This document shows, piece after piece, positions 23,287-34,908 of a stretch of DNA of 64,000 nucleotides. The notes beneath the pieces were generated by a model. The model saw nothing but the letters and a program-made list of their open reading frames with translations, searched no databases and had not been told where the DNA came from. Location: the NCBI RefSeq assembly GCF_009727055.1, contig NC_052359.1:14452515-14516514 (forward strand), written 5' to 3'. The stretch comes from Benincasa hispida. Taxonomy: Eukaryota; Streptophyta; Magnoliopsida; Cucurbitales; Cucurbitaceae. A program made the position numbers and the translations under genes. The stretch's first letter is position 1. Each line of letters starts with the position of its first letter.

Positions 23287-24076
23287 TTACTCAAAATAAC
23301 TTTAGAAGTATATTTTAATAGATTTTATGGAAAGAGTTTAAATAAAAACAAATTTATTGAAAATCATTTTTTGGGTAACTTCATAGATTATTTTGTAGGG
23401 AAATTCTTATAAATAAAAAATTAAAAAAATATTTATATTTTATAGCAAAGTTCAAAAAGTACTCAAAGAAAACTCCAAAGTGATTTGGTACCCACCTCAA
23501 GTGAACTCAAACGCCACACCTCACGTGGCTAACTTAATTGTCATTATTCAATATTCTCCCTCTTCTTAGCCCTAGCAGGCCTTTCATAGTGAACTCCCCC
23601 TCTCTCTATCCCGTCCATACCTACTCGTGGACAACTACTAACAGCCGGCAAAACGCGATTCCGGCAGCTTGGTGACCGTTTCCGTTAAACGGCGGCATAA
23701 AATTGCAACTCTCTGGATTTTTTGCGTACGATTTCCCTTGTCCTCGCCAAATTTCCGTGCTACACGGTTTCGCTTTCTCACTCACTCAACCAACTCTGCG
23801 GCTTTCTCTCTGCCTCTTTTGCTTTCAACCTCTTTCCTTCGCCGCTTTACCCTTCCATCGTTTGCTTTAGACTTCTTTCTCTCACGTTTTCAGAAATTTC
23901 GCTAACCTGGTATGTGAATTGAATTCTATTAATCACTAATTTTTCTGTTCTGTTCTGTTTTGTTCATGCAACAGAAAGGCTGTAGAATTTTCTTGTGTGA
24001 GACCAAGTTCGTGTGTGTGTGTAATTGATAACAGTGGGCTTTTGTTTTTTCTTTTACATTCTTTTACTACAGGGCA
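23287..24076 (+). promoter_or_regulatory. Presumed promoter and 5' UTR of the helicase gene
   Basis: A CACGTG G-box lies at 23522-23527. The GC content then rises and a pyrimidine-rich stretch (23560-23900) suggests a 5' UTR exon. A good donor 'acctg|gtatgt' at 23910 and an acceptor 'actacag|ggca' ending at 24072 would make 23910-24072 a 5' UTR intron, with the start codon four bases into the next exon. The transcription start is not determinable from sequence. Confidence 0.45.
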
Positions 24077-27000
24077 ATGGAAAGACAAGGACTCAATGCC
24101 AAGGTCTCAACTAACGATCGGAAGAGTGAAAATATCTCAAGGCATGCACTTTTAGTTCTAACCTCTTTTTCTCGTGTATTTTCTTTATTTTTGGTTGCTC
24201 ACAGATTACAACGTACAAGGACAAATGAATGAAAAAAAAAAGGAAAGAAAGAAAACGAATTGGAGTACACAACTTTGGCTTCTCATGTTTTGGTAGTAGT
24301 TTCATTGACGTGATTTTGGTTGCCATGCAGGAAGCGAAAAATTGCAGAACATAGAAAGTCACTCCCAGTAGCTTCCGGTACTAACCTAAATTCTTTTGGG
24401 TTTCTCTTTTAAATTAGTTCTTTCAAATTCCTGAAGTTTGTTCATCTCTTTTATTTGCTTAGTTGAAAACCTGCTCATACAAGAGGTGCATAGAAACGAT
24501 ACATTGATTATCGTTGGTGAAACTGGGAGTGGAAAAACGACCCGTGAGATTCTATTCCATGTTTCTAAACGTTATAATCATATTTTATCACCTTATTATT
24601 ATGCTAAACTATTTGTATCGATATATTTTAGAAATACCACAGTTCCTGTTTAATGCTGGATTTTGTCGAGATGGGAAAGCTATTGGGGTGACCCAACCTA
24701 GGCGTGTTGCTGCTGTAACTGTAGCCAAAAGAGTTGCCGAGGAATGTGGTGTTGAAGTAGGGCAGAAGGTTGGGTATTCTATTAGATTTGAGGATGTAAC
24801 TTCTAGTTCCACAAGAATCAAGTACATGACAGATGGTCTGCTGCTAAGGTACAACATAGAAACAATGGTTTTCTTTCCAAAATGCCATCTCAATGAACAC
24901 ACATATAAGGATTTATTACGCTCTTTTGTTTGTTATTATTATTTTTTGTTTGATCTTATTTTTCTTTCTCGTCTTTGTGTATTTGTATGTTGATGATACT
25001 TGATTTCGAATTCGTGTTGTTTCCCTCCTCTTGTTACATGTAATGTATTTTTTTTACATGTAACTTATTTGTAGATAGGCATATGTGATAAATAAGTTTG
25101 TTTGTGGCTAATACATGAAGTAGATTTCTTTATTAGCATATTGATTGTTTCTCTTTGAGATTTAGAGATCTTAAGGTAAATGTGGACCTTGTGCAGTTTT
25201 CTAACTTAGGTATCATGTTGGTTTCATAAATTTTCAGGGAAGCATTGTTGGACCCTTATCTTTCAAGATATTCAGTTATCATTGTAGATGAAGCTCATGA
25301 GAGAACAGTTAATACCGACGTATTGCTAGGATTTTTGAAAGAAGTGCAGAAAACAAGATCTAGATCTTTGAATAACTCTTTTAATACTGAAAACATGAAT
25401 AGTAATGGCCTAGTATTAGAAAGTGGAAATAATGGTAAATATGTAAGTTCCCTCAGGCAATATCGAGGAAGGAAACTGCCTCCATTGAAGTTAATTATCA
25501 TGTCTGCCAGTTTAAATGCACGCCTTTTCTCTGAGTACTTTGGTGGTGCAAGGGCTTTTCGTGTCCAAGGCCGTCAATATCCAGTAGCCATATTTTATAC
25601 CCGTAAGCATGTATCAGATTATTCAGAGGCCACTCTTATTACTATATTTCAGGTAGGTTTATTAAATTCTCACCCTGGATTTCCATATGTAATTGAGTTT
25701 AAGGTATATATATATATATATTTGTGTAGTGATTTTTTTTTTAAAAAATAAAAATTAAAAACCATTGAGATCAAGTGAAAAAATAACGAAGAATCGAGAA
25801 AATCAACACCCAAAAGGAGCATAAAATAAAAGGGTAATTAGAAAAAGCTTTACANAAATCTAACAAGGGACCACACCTCACCCAAGGTCGTTATAACCCT
25901 CCTAAAATTCTATTATTTGTTTCCTTTTAAGGACCCTGTAAAATAGGATAAAAGTTGGCAAACTGCAAGAAGTGACCCTTTCCACAAAAGAGATGAAGAA
26001 GAAGCGCCTTCACCGTGGGATTATTCCAAAATTTGCCTTCCAAGGATGAAGGCACCTTGAGAATCTGAGATTGTCTTCGGAAGAACTTTCTTTAATTTAT
26101 GACAAAATACCATTTTTTGATGAGAAACATATGAATAATTTCATTGATGGGATGAAATTACATAAGGGCACAAAAGCCGTGAGAGAGATTACATAATACT
26201 ATGCAATTGTGTAATAAGAGAAGTAAGATTGTAATCTCGAAAGTGTTGGGTGAATATACAATGAAGTATACAATAGGTGATCAAAGAAGTGGGTGAAATC
26301 AGATTCCTCATTTTTAAAAGTATGACGATTTCGTTCATTCTATATGAGCCAAAAAAAGGCTTTGATGATGAAGCACCAGATGATCTCCTTTTTGTTTTTT
26401 GAAAGGGTGGCCAATAAGGAGCATATAGGGTCGTTTGGGAGGACCATGTGGTAGTTGAAGCATGTGAGGATCTTCTTCCAAAAGGATTGGGCATATTCAC
26501 AGAAAACCGGAAGGTGCATAATAGTCTCCCCCACTATGGTGGCATAAGACACACCAACTAGGAATGGGAATCAGCCAAGGGGCCTGTTTAATAAGAACAT
26601 CAGTGGTATTGATGCCTCCATGACTTACTTCCCAAAGGAAGAATTGAACTTTCTTAGGAATGGGGCCTTTTCAAATATGCTTGTATAGGGTAGCATTATT
26701 GTCTTTGCCACTTCAAGCAAAATGAAGGATCATCGATCTCGATGTAAATTTACCAGATTTCTCCAATTTCCATCTCCATGTGTCATTATCCGAGGGGTTG
26801 TTGGGGGCAAGCCAAATGGAGGACATCAAAGTCCATTAATCTATTTTGGCCTCGTTAAGATGCCTTCTTAGATCAAGATCCCACGCTTGATAGGTCGAGT
26901 CCCAGCAATGTGCAACGGATGCTTCCTTGTTCCTAGATAAAGCATGTAGCCTAGGAAAAGTGGTCTTAAAGAGGGATAGATCCAACCCTACGGTCATTCT

Positions 27001-30000
27001 AAAGTGATGTTTTCTCACCATTTCCAATCACGTTCTCAATGTTATCATGAATCAAATCAGCCATCTCAGCAATATATTTCCATGGGCCTTTAAAAAGAAT
27101 GATGGATCTACTATGGGGATAGAGAGGTGAGCTGTATTTGGCATCAACAAGGCACCTCCACAAAGCATCTGTCTTGCATTGGTATCCCCAAATCCAGTTG
27201 GCCAATTGGCCCTTGGTTTTTTTTCAAGTCATTTAAGCCAAGGCCCCCTCGGTAATTGGAAGTTGAACTTGTTGCCAATTGAGAGTGTATACCTCTTTTG
27301 TCATTATGCCCATTCCAAAGGAATGTTCGATATAGTTTCTCAATCCTGGCACTTGCTGTGGATGGTATCTTAAAAAGAGACGGGAAGTATGTGGGTAGGT
27401 TGCTAAGTGTGGCTTGGATAAAGGTGAGCCTGCCTCCTTTGGAAATATAATTATCCCTCCAATTGTTAAGACGCCTCTCCACCTTCTCAATGATAGGCTC
27501 CCAAAATGCTGATGTGTAAGGCTTACCATTCAGAGGCAAGCCGAGATAACTAGAGGAACCAGTGTGCCTATTGACCCTCTGTTCTCTTTGAATTCTATGG
27601 TCTCTATGTCTCATTGTAATTTGAGCAATAGTCTCTTTTCATTTCACTAATGAAAAGTTTTTTTTCTGCTTTAAAAAAAAGACACTTCAGCAAGAATGTT
27701 GGCAAGGGTTTTATAAATACGCGTTACTATTCCGGCTTTAGTGGAATGGTGTTATGGTTTTTATTAACTTTAACATGTAAATTATCTAGCTACTTCCTCA
27801 CTTTATTTATACATGTTTTTTCATGACTATTGTTTGCCATGTTTTGTTTTGAATGTAAACTCTTGAACACCCGTTGTCATTACATTTTCTCAGACAAGTT
27901 CATCTGACAATTTGAATATTTTATCACACATATCCTGTCATCTAGATTCATTTGGAGGAGAGTCCCGGTGATATACTTGCTTTTTTGACTGGGCAAGAAG
28001 AGATAGAATCTATTGAAAATCTTGCTAAGGATAAGATTCAAAAGTTACCTGAAAGCAAGAGGAATTTAGTAGTTATACCTATATATTCAGCACTTCCATC
28101 GGAGCAACAATTGCGAGTTTTTGCCCCAACTCCACCTGGAGTTCGTAAGGTAGCTTAACCATGTATCTTATGAATTCTTTGTATAAATTTTCTTTTTCCA
28201 TTCTTACTCCTAGTCAGATATTATCATTTAAGCATATCTTTGGTAAAAAATCCTTTTCATTCTTGCATTTTTTTATTATCCTATAGATTCCTTGTTTGTT
28301 TCATATTTGAACTGATGCTTCTTGTTGTACTAACTACCGTTGGATAAGTATAAGGTTCATCAGTGCTATTCTATAATTGATGATCTAAAGCTTTTACTGT
28401 TGGCCCTGTATTTTAGGTGATATTGGCAACAAACATTGCTGAGACGTCTGTGACAATACCTGGAATCAAGTATGTTATTGATCCTGGATTTGTAAAAGCA
28501 CGCACTTATGATCCAAATAAAGGGATGGAATCGTTGATTGTTTTTCCAACCTCAAAAGCACAGGCACTACAAAGGAGGTAGTGCGTGTTTGCTATTAGCT
28601 TAAGCGTGATTGCTATTATGAAATTTTGTTTAGGCTATACATTGAGCTGAAAGGATTTGAGTTTAACTAGTGAGTGTTCTAGTGTTAATATTATTGCTTC
28701 AGTGGGCGTGCAGGCCGTGAAGGACCTGGAAAATGCTTTCGTCAATATCCCGAGGATATGTTTTATAAGCTTGAGGATTCAACCAAGCCAGAGATAAAGA
28801 GATGCAACCTTTCTAATGTCATTTTACAGTTGAAGGCTTTAGGTGTTGATGACGTCACGGAATTTGATTTCTTGGAACAACCGCCAAGGTGCAAGTTTTT
28901 ATAGAGTTTATTGCTTGAGCATGTTGGTTTCTTTTCATTGGTGGGTGCATGATGTTTATATCTAGATGTTTAGTGAATAGTAACTACTATTTATTTGCTT
29001 TTATCTACTTTAGAACTTCCTCTCCCTTGTGGAAAAGAAAAGGAAGGAAAAGATAGGTTTTGAGGGGTGCATGATGTTTATATCTAGATGTTTAGTGAAT
29101 AGTAACTACTATTTATTTGCTTTTATCTGCCTTAGAACTTCCTCTCCCTTGTGGAAAAGAAAAGGAAGGAAAAGATAGGTTTTGAGGGGTGGGCATTGAA
29201 AAGATGGTCATGTGGCCTTGACCCTTTTTTCAACAGGCAAGCTATTTACAAGTCGTTGGAGCAGTTGATTTCTCTTGGGGCTATAGCCCATGACGGCAAA
29301 CTATCCGATCCAGTAGGACATCAGATGGCTCGTATTCCATTAGATCCAGTATACTCTAAAGCTCTGATTGTTGCCAGTCAGTTCAATTGTTTGGAAGAAA
29401 TGTTGATAATTGTGTCAATGCTATCGGTGGAATCCATTTTTTACCACCCTCGTGAAAAGCTAGAAGAGGTCAGTCCACACTTAATAGAAATCACGTTGTT
29501 TCTTTATATTTTCTGTTTGTAGATTTTATCTTTGTATCATAAAAGTATCAGCATGCAAATATCATTCACTCGACAACAACATAAGAGGTGATGATTAGAA
29601 ATATTTCCTGCACTGAAGCCTTAGTGCTTTTAATCTATTTCTATGGTTCAACTCTATATGTTTATTCTGTTTTCAGGCAAGAGCTAAAATGAAATGTTTT
29701 TCAAGTCCGGAAGGTGATCATCTCACTCTAATCAATGTATATCGATCTGCTGAGGAAATTTTGGATAAGAAAAAGTTGGAACTTAGCAAAGAAAAATTGG
29801 AGAAAAGCTTGAGAAAGTGGTGCAAAGAAAATTTCATCAATAGTAGATCTCTGAGACACGCACGTGACATTCACAGGTTAGAAATGGAATTTCTTCATTT
29901 TATCTTCACCCAATTGATGAAGTCTCTGCCATAGATAATTGTGATATCTCTAACTAGACCACATTCTTCACGTTTTAAATTTTGGTTTCAATTCTATTAT

Positions 30001-33000
30001 AGTCTCGTAATTTTAATTTTAAAATATTTTGTTTTAGATTTATAACTTTGGATAAAAGATTATCTTAGTCATTGCATTTTTTTTATGAATTATTTAAAAA
30101 GAATATACTTCAGTACATCTGTTGTTTATTTAATTCATCAATGAATGTTTACATGGACAGATGTTTTAAGCTACATATAATGAGTCATATATTGAATTCA
30201 AACAGATTAAAATTCTTGTTGAATGGTCAACGGCAAATTAATGTAAAGGATGACATAGTCTTTTGTGCATGATGACATAGTTTTAAGCTTTGGTTTGGAT
30301 GATGTATCGCTTTGGGGATTTGCGTCGGATGTTCATTGGATTGTTGTTTTGTTTGGTCTCTCCATTTTTGTGGATTTCTTGCATCGACTATCCATTTTCC
30401 ATCTATCTGTCTTTATCATCTTTCTATCATATCCCACCATTGTTTACATTATATATATATATATATATTTTTTTTTTATTCTTTTGATGGGGTTGCTCTT
30501 TTTGATTCATCTTTGCACTTGGGCTTTTGCTGTACTCCTTGGATATTTCATTTATCAATGAAATGGTTTCTTATTAAAAAGAAAAAAAAAACAATCCTTT
30601 ATGCAAATTTTTGGGATTAAAAGAGAACACTTGGAAGCTAAGGGACTGGAAAATAATATTTCAAAATGTAAACGACCAAAACAAAATTAATGAAAGTTCA
30701 AGAACCAAGGTAGGACTCTCCTTTCTCTTCTCGAACTAAAGAGTAGGATGAGATTAGGAAGGTAACAATTGATAAGATGGTGTTGTTGGTAAGGAGAATA
30801 GGAGGTGGAAGGGAAATGTTAGTAGAGGAGTGTAGATGTAAACAGGTAGAGGTTAGATTTGGAGTTTGGTTTGATAGCTTGGGTTAGGGATTGTTTTGTA
30901 GGCAGTGTTGAAGCTGGGACTTTGATAGGCTTTGAAGACGAAGGGTGAATGCATTGTTGATCCTTTTCCAAGTGTCAAACTCGAGGGGAAAGTCTAATCT
31001 TGTTTCATTGAAAGTTTTCGAGGATAAAGATCTTTGATACGTTCCAGAGGGTTTTTAAGTGTGGGGGTTGGCTGGCTCTTGCTTTGGGTTTCTCAGAATG
31101 TCTCCGGAAATCCCTTGTTTTAATTTCAACTTCTCAGCAAGTGTATTAAAAGGTTTTGGATGGGAAAAGAGAAACTTTGCATATGTTGTTGGGCCAAGGA
31201 GTCCAGACTTTTGGTCAGTTTCCAAAATGGAGTATGAATCACATATGAACGTGGACTTTGACTTTGACTTTGATTGTGTTGCAACAGTAATCATTGAAAG
31301 GGGTAGTTGTGGGATTGTGTGGGATAACATCAAAGATTACCTTGAGAAGGAGCTCGAGTTTGGCTTTGTTTTGAAGTCTTTTTGCTCAACTTAGTTGTGA
31401 GCAGTGGTGTTCAAAGAAACTCCAAAAATCGGCCAATTGTATTGTCATCTCAGTCGGTTTAAAGGAAGAGTTGGCAAGGGTCGATTTTACAAAATGTAAA
31501 ATTGGTTAGAGTATTTTTTTTTTTTTTTTTTGAAGAAATTGATCGACTGACCGTATTATGGAGAGAAATCTATAGTTTTAAAAAAAAATTGAAGTTTGTG
31601 CAATTAAACTAGCATCATGATGATTTAAGATGGTTTTGGAGAAAAGCATGGATGCCCATGGTTTTCTCAGAACCGCTGATGGTTTTAGAAAAATAATAAT
31701 TTTCTTTATGACATTGTCTTTGCTTCAATCCTCACACGATAACTACTCAGTTTCCAACCTCTTCTCTCTCCTTTTCCCTACTCTCTGATCGTCTCTCTCT
31801 TTTCTCCACTCCTTCCACCGCCCACCATCACCACCGCTGATGCATACCATTGATGATGTGTGCTCTCACTCTCATTTTTTTTTTTCCATTTTCTTTCCTC
31901 TCAATCCCTTTTCTTTTTCTTTTTCCTTTTTCCACGTGCCCGTTTATTTTCTTTTATTTCCTCTTTCTTTGTTCAGTTCAAGACACAAAACCAACTAAAT
32001 CGACTGACCATCCATGTGGATGGTTGATCAGCATCAACAACCACAAATTTCCTTTTCAGAAACCGACCAACCACCACCAACGGTTTTAATCCAAAATTGA
32101 CACCGATCGACTAATGAACATCCCTATTTTTGGGTTTGTGTGGAAGTAATAACTAATAAGGAGGCTAGAATCTTTCAAAGCTGTCAAAGATCGTCTTTGG
32201 TTAAGCATCATTTGTGCTGTTTTGTGGAAGATTTGGGATGAAAGAAATGCTAGAATCTTCCGGGATGAGAAGAGTAAGACAACAAAGGATATTATTGATA
32301 CTATAATTCACATTGCTTTTTTTGGTGAAAAGATTTATAGGCTATACACAGTTTTTCTTTCCTCGTTGCAAATTGGAAACACCTTTTGCACACCCTATGG
32401 ATGAGTTTTTTTGTACACCCTTTGAATGGGGTCCTAATGTACCTTTGGATATCTTTGGATATTTCATTTAATCAATGATATTGTTTCTTATCCCAAAAAA
32501 AAGGAGGCTAGTGAGGTTCTTTGGAGGGGAAGACGAATAGAGTCCAAAATTTCTTTATCCATGAATAAGATTTTAACTTGATAGTCAAGTTTAGAGGATG
32601 GATCATGGCCTTGTACACCCCCCCTCTCCCCACTAATGACTGACTTGTTTAAAGGGCTTGTTGAGGTTGAAGAAGTTGCTTGTGAGGTGTCATGAATGGA
32701 GGAAGTCCGCTTTAGGGCTAAGGGAACATTAGCATGATGGAACTTTTTTTCTGGTGAGGTTTGTGGTGCATTGGTTATGGTAAGGGGGTTGGAAACCGTG
32801 AGTTAGGTGCCAAGGGAGCTAAAAAACTTAGTGTTTGATTAAATATGATGGCAGAAGGGTTTTGTCAAAAGTGGGAAAACTTAAGTTGCTCAATGAAGCT
32901 CATCTCTTGGAATGTGCAGAGTCTCGGTGGGAGGGATAAAAGGAGGCTGGTGAAGGAGTTCTAACTTTGGAATGTCAGAATATTGTCATTTTGTTGGAAA

Positions 33001-34908
33001 CTGATCTCTAGAGATATTGTAGTCGCTTTGTTACGAATCTTTTGGGCAGATGTCATGTGGAATGGGCAAGGCTAGAGTTGGAGGCTTCGGGTTCTTTTGA
33101 TGTGGGATGGGAGAGTTGAATCTGGAAATTTGAAAACTAGAGATTAAATGAAAACAAAGTTGTATTTAATATTTTTAGATATGTGTTTGGTAGCAGAATT
33201 CAGAAATTGAATTCTAATTTAAATAATTGAAAACTAGTTGTCCCACTAAATATTAGTGGTAATAAACTATTATTAATTTATTTATGAACATATTTTATGT
33301 TAAAAAAAATTGTAAAATTATTATTTTGTAATAATATATCATTTTAGGATAAATTGAAATTTTTGACACTATAGTTTGGAAGAAGTTAAAATTTAGGTCT
33401 TATGATTAATTTTAATTTACACCCTATGGTTTGATAAAAGCTTCATAAATAGTTCCCGTGATAGAGATTATTTTAAAGGATTTAACAAACCATAGAGATT
33501 ATATGTGAAATTCTATCAAAACATAGGAACAAAAATCTAAATTTTGTCGATTTGTATGTATAAAATATTTTATGAAGCGGTGTATTGAAAGTTCTCCAAA
33601 GAGGGGCCTAAGAATAACGAACTTCGGATCATTGACGTATCTTCTTGAATACTAAAAAGGTGACCTAGGGACCGTGCCTATTTAGATTTGAAAACATGTG
33701 GTTTGCCCACCCTTCTCCCAAAGCATCTTCCATCTCTTGGTGGAGTGCAAGGGTTTTAGGGCAGTGGACAGCAGGAGGAGGATCTTGATCATCTTCTGTG
33801 GAGGTGCCAGTTTGCTTACTTTGGAGTTGGTTTGGTTTTTCAGGTTTGTGATTGCTTTAGTACGTAATAGGGGTTGTGGATCTTTGGTTGAGGAGGTCGT
33901 CATGAACTCACCCTTCCGTGATAACTGGAGGGTCTCTCTCTCTCTTTTTTTAATGCAAACAACTTTCATTGAGAAAAAAATGAAATAATACAAGGGCACA
34001 CACAAAAAAGAAAACAAGCCCTCCAAAACATCCCTTCTAAAGGGAGTCCAACTAGGTAAAATGTTATCAAAGGTATAATTACAAAAAGACTTCGAAACCG
34101 AAGCCCAAAACGACATGAAATGGAGGGTCTTTTGGTTGACTTGTTTTGCTATCTTGTGGAAAGTGTGGATTGAGAGGAAAAAAAGAATTTATAGAGGATT
34201 GGAGAGGTCTTTAGAAGAGGTTTGGGAGAGGGTGAGATTTAATGCCTGTTTGTGGGCATCCTTTGTCAATCGTTGAGGGTTTTTTTATTGACTTTTTTTT
34301 TGTATGCTTTTCTATATTCTTTTATTTCTCTCGATGAAAGCCTGGTACAAGAAATACATATTTGTTCATTGAGCACTTATAATCTTTCTAACTATATATT
34401 TTATTACAGTCAAATTAGAGGACATGTTGAACAAATGGGCCTTCCTCTTCACTCTTGTGGAGATGACAAGCTTCAGTTTTGTAGATGCCTTGCTGCTTCC
34501 TTTTTCCTCAACGTTGCCACAAAGCAGCCTGACGGAACATACAGGCATTGATCTTATCTTGTACTTGACATGTTTGTATCAATCTCTAATACACATTTTT
34601 GTAGCTTTGGCTTCTGGATTACACTAGAATAAAGACCATTCTGGATCCCCCCCCTTTTTTTATAGGTTTTTTATGTAGTTCTAGCTATTTAATTCTTAAT
34701 CTATCTCACATGAAAAAAATGCAGGGATTTTGCAAGTGGTGAGGTGGTACAGATTCATCCTTCTTCAGTGTTATTCCGTAAAAAACCAGATTGTGTAATT
34801 TTCAATGAGTTTGTGCAAACTAATCAAAAGTACATCCGCAATATCACTAGAATTGATCGACTTTGGCTATCGGAACTGGCTCCGCATTATTATTCTCTGC
34901 GAAGCTAA
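24077..34908 (+). CDS. DEAH10: DEAH-box ATP-dependent RNA helicase, DHX33 / plant DEAH10 (RID1) type
   Basis: Exons: 24077-24141, 24331-24377, 24463-24543, 24632-24848, 25238-25652, 27946-28149, 28417-28577, 28703-28888, 29237-29468, 29677-29876, 34410-34544, 34725-34908; 708 codons plus TAA, all phases consistent. Motifs: Walker A GETGSGKT (residues 56-63), [12 protein letters not shown] (154-157), SAS (226-228), [20 protein letters not shown] (347-357), QRSGRAGR (395-402), then the helicase-associated and OB-fold regions with [25 protein letters not shown] and [12 protein letters not shown]. Length and these C-terminal motifs match DHX33 rather than the larger spliceosomal DEAH proteins. 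The Arabidopsis counterpart, from recall, is RID1/DEAH10, linked to pre-mRNA splicing and root initiation; animal DHX33 acts in nucleolar rRNA synthesis. Introns 1 and 11 use GC donors; the rest are GT-AG. The gene looks functional. Confidence 0.93.
25855..25855. other. Single ambiguous base (N) in helicase intron 5
   Basis: One N in 'ttacanaaatc', inside a LINE-derived stretch of the intron. It does not affect the coding sequence. Confidence 0.99.
25950..27620 (-). pseudogene. LINE (non-LTR) reverse transcriptase fragments in helicase intron 5
   Basis: On the minus strand, 27614-27144 encodes the reverse transcriptase C-terminal part ([53 protein letters not shown]). 27205-26836 continues with [21 protein letters not shown]. 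26552-26189 is a zf-RVT-like end ([31 protein letters not shown]). A tail resembling plant LINE 3' ends ('caatgaaattattcatatg' on minus) lies near 26110. Beyond it, 26105-25960 encodes an earlier reverse transcriptase block ([22 protein letters not shown]), so two LINE pieces abut. Many stops and shifts; antisense to the host gene. It accounts for most of the 2.3-kb intron. Confidence 0.85.
27610..27685 (+). mobile_element. LINE-like 3' terminus, plus orientation
   Basis: 'gtctcttttcatttcact' followed by 'aatgaaaagttttttttctg' and an A-run resembles the 3' tail of plant LINEs (compare the tails at 30550-30598 and 32465-32500). It is a very short remnant next to the minus-oriented LINE. Confidence 0.5.
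28943..29186 (+). repeat. 122-bp tandem duplication in helicase intron 8
   Basis: Units 28943-29064 and 29065-29186 are near-identical; I see differences only at 'tctacttt' versus 'tctgcctt'. The duplication lies between exon 8 (donor at 28889) and exon 9 (acceptor ending 29236) and does not alter the splice sites. Confidence 0.95.
30280..30598 (+). mobile_element. LINE 3' end fragment in helicase intron 10
   Basis: The run ends 'ggatatttcatttatcaatg' plus 'aaatggtttcttatt' and an A-rich tail, the standard look of plant LINE 3' termini and closely similar to 32447-32500. A (TA)n tract lies at about 30449-30469. No usable frame remains. Confidence 0.6.
30600..32157. other. Part of helicase intron 10, no recognisable gene
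   Basis: This contains a 111-codon open frame at 31059-31394 with a DFDFDFD run that I cannot assign; it could be a LINE ORF1 remnant. A T-run lies at 31517-31534, and pyrimidine-rich sequence at 31740-31960. I see nothing that looks like host coding sequence. Confidence 0.4.
32169..32500 (+). mobile_element. 5'-truncated LINE insertion with 11-bp target duplication
   Basis: The 332-bp insert is flanked by AAGGAGGCTAG at 32158-32168 and 32501-32511. It encodes the LINE ORF2 C-terminus ([18 protein letters not shown] near 32221-32275) and ends with 'caatgatattgtttcttat' and an A-tail. The perfect duplication and tail show target-primed reverse transcription of a truncated copy, + orientation, within helicase intron 10. 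Confidence 0.93.
32890..33125 (+). pseudogene. LINE ORF2 endonuclease N-terminal fragment
   Basis: The frame from 32893 begins [20 protein letters not shown], the conserved start of plant LINE AP-endonuclease domains, and continues with stops to about 33120. The reverse transcriptase that should follow is missing; 33690-34330 carries the matching C-terminal end. Confidence 0.8.
33690..34330 (+). pseudogene. LINE ORF2 C-terminal region (interrupted)
   Basis: Frames through 33698-33930 and 34131-34275 encode a zf-RVT-like region ([14 protein letters not shown], then SPFRDNWRV and after the interruption [36 protein letters not shown]). The body is split by the small LINE insertion at 33936-34120. 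It is probably the 3' end of the same element as 32890-33125. It stops about 80 bases before helicase exon 11. Confidence 0.75.
33936..34120 (-). mobile_element. Short LINE 3' end inserted antisense, 10-bp target duplication
   Basis: The 185-bp insert is flanked by TGGAGGGTCT at 33926-33935 and 34121-34130. Read on minus it encodes a LINE ORF2 tail ([25 protein letters not shown]) and ends 'ctcaatgaaagttgtttgca' with an A-run and AG repeats. It is nested inside another LINE. Confidence 0.92.

Noticed and set aside
24514..24993. 159-codon frame around the helicase exon 4
   Set aside because: It is exon 4 extended into both flanking introns; splice sites at 24632 and 24849 and family alignment define the true exon.
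31059..31394. 111-codon frame (and its antisense) in helicase intron 10
   Set aside because: No recognisable domain, open on both strands because of a short DFD repeat; probably LINE-related debris.
31402..32125. hAT-like MITE with 'ggtgttca ... tgaacatcc' ends
   Set aside because: The ends look weakly inverted, but I could not find matching 8-bp target duplications.
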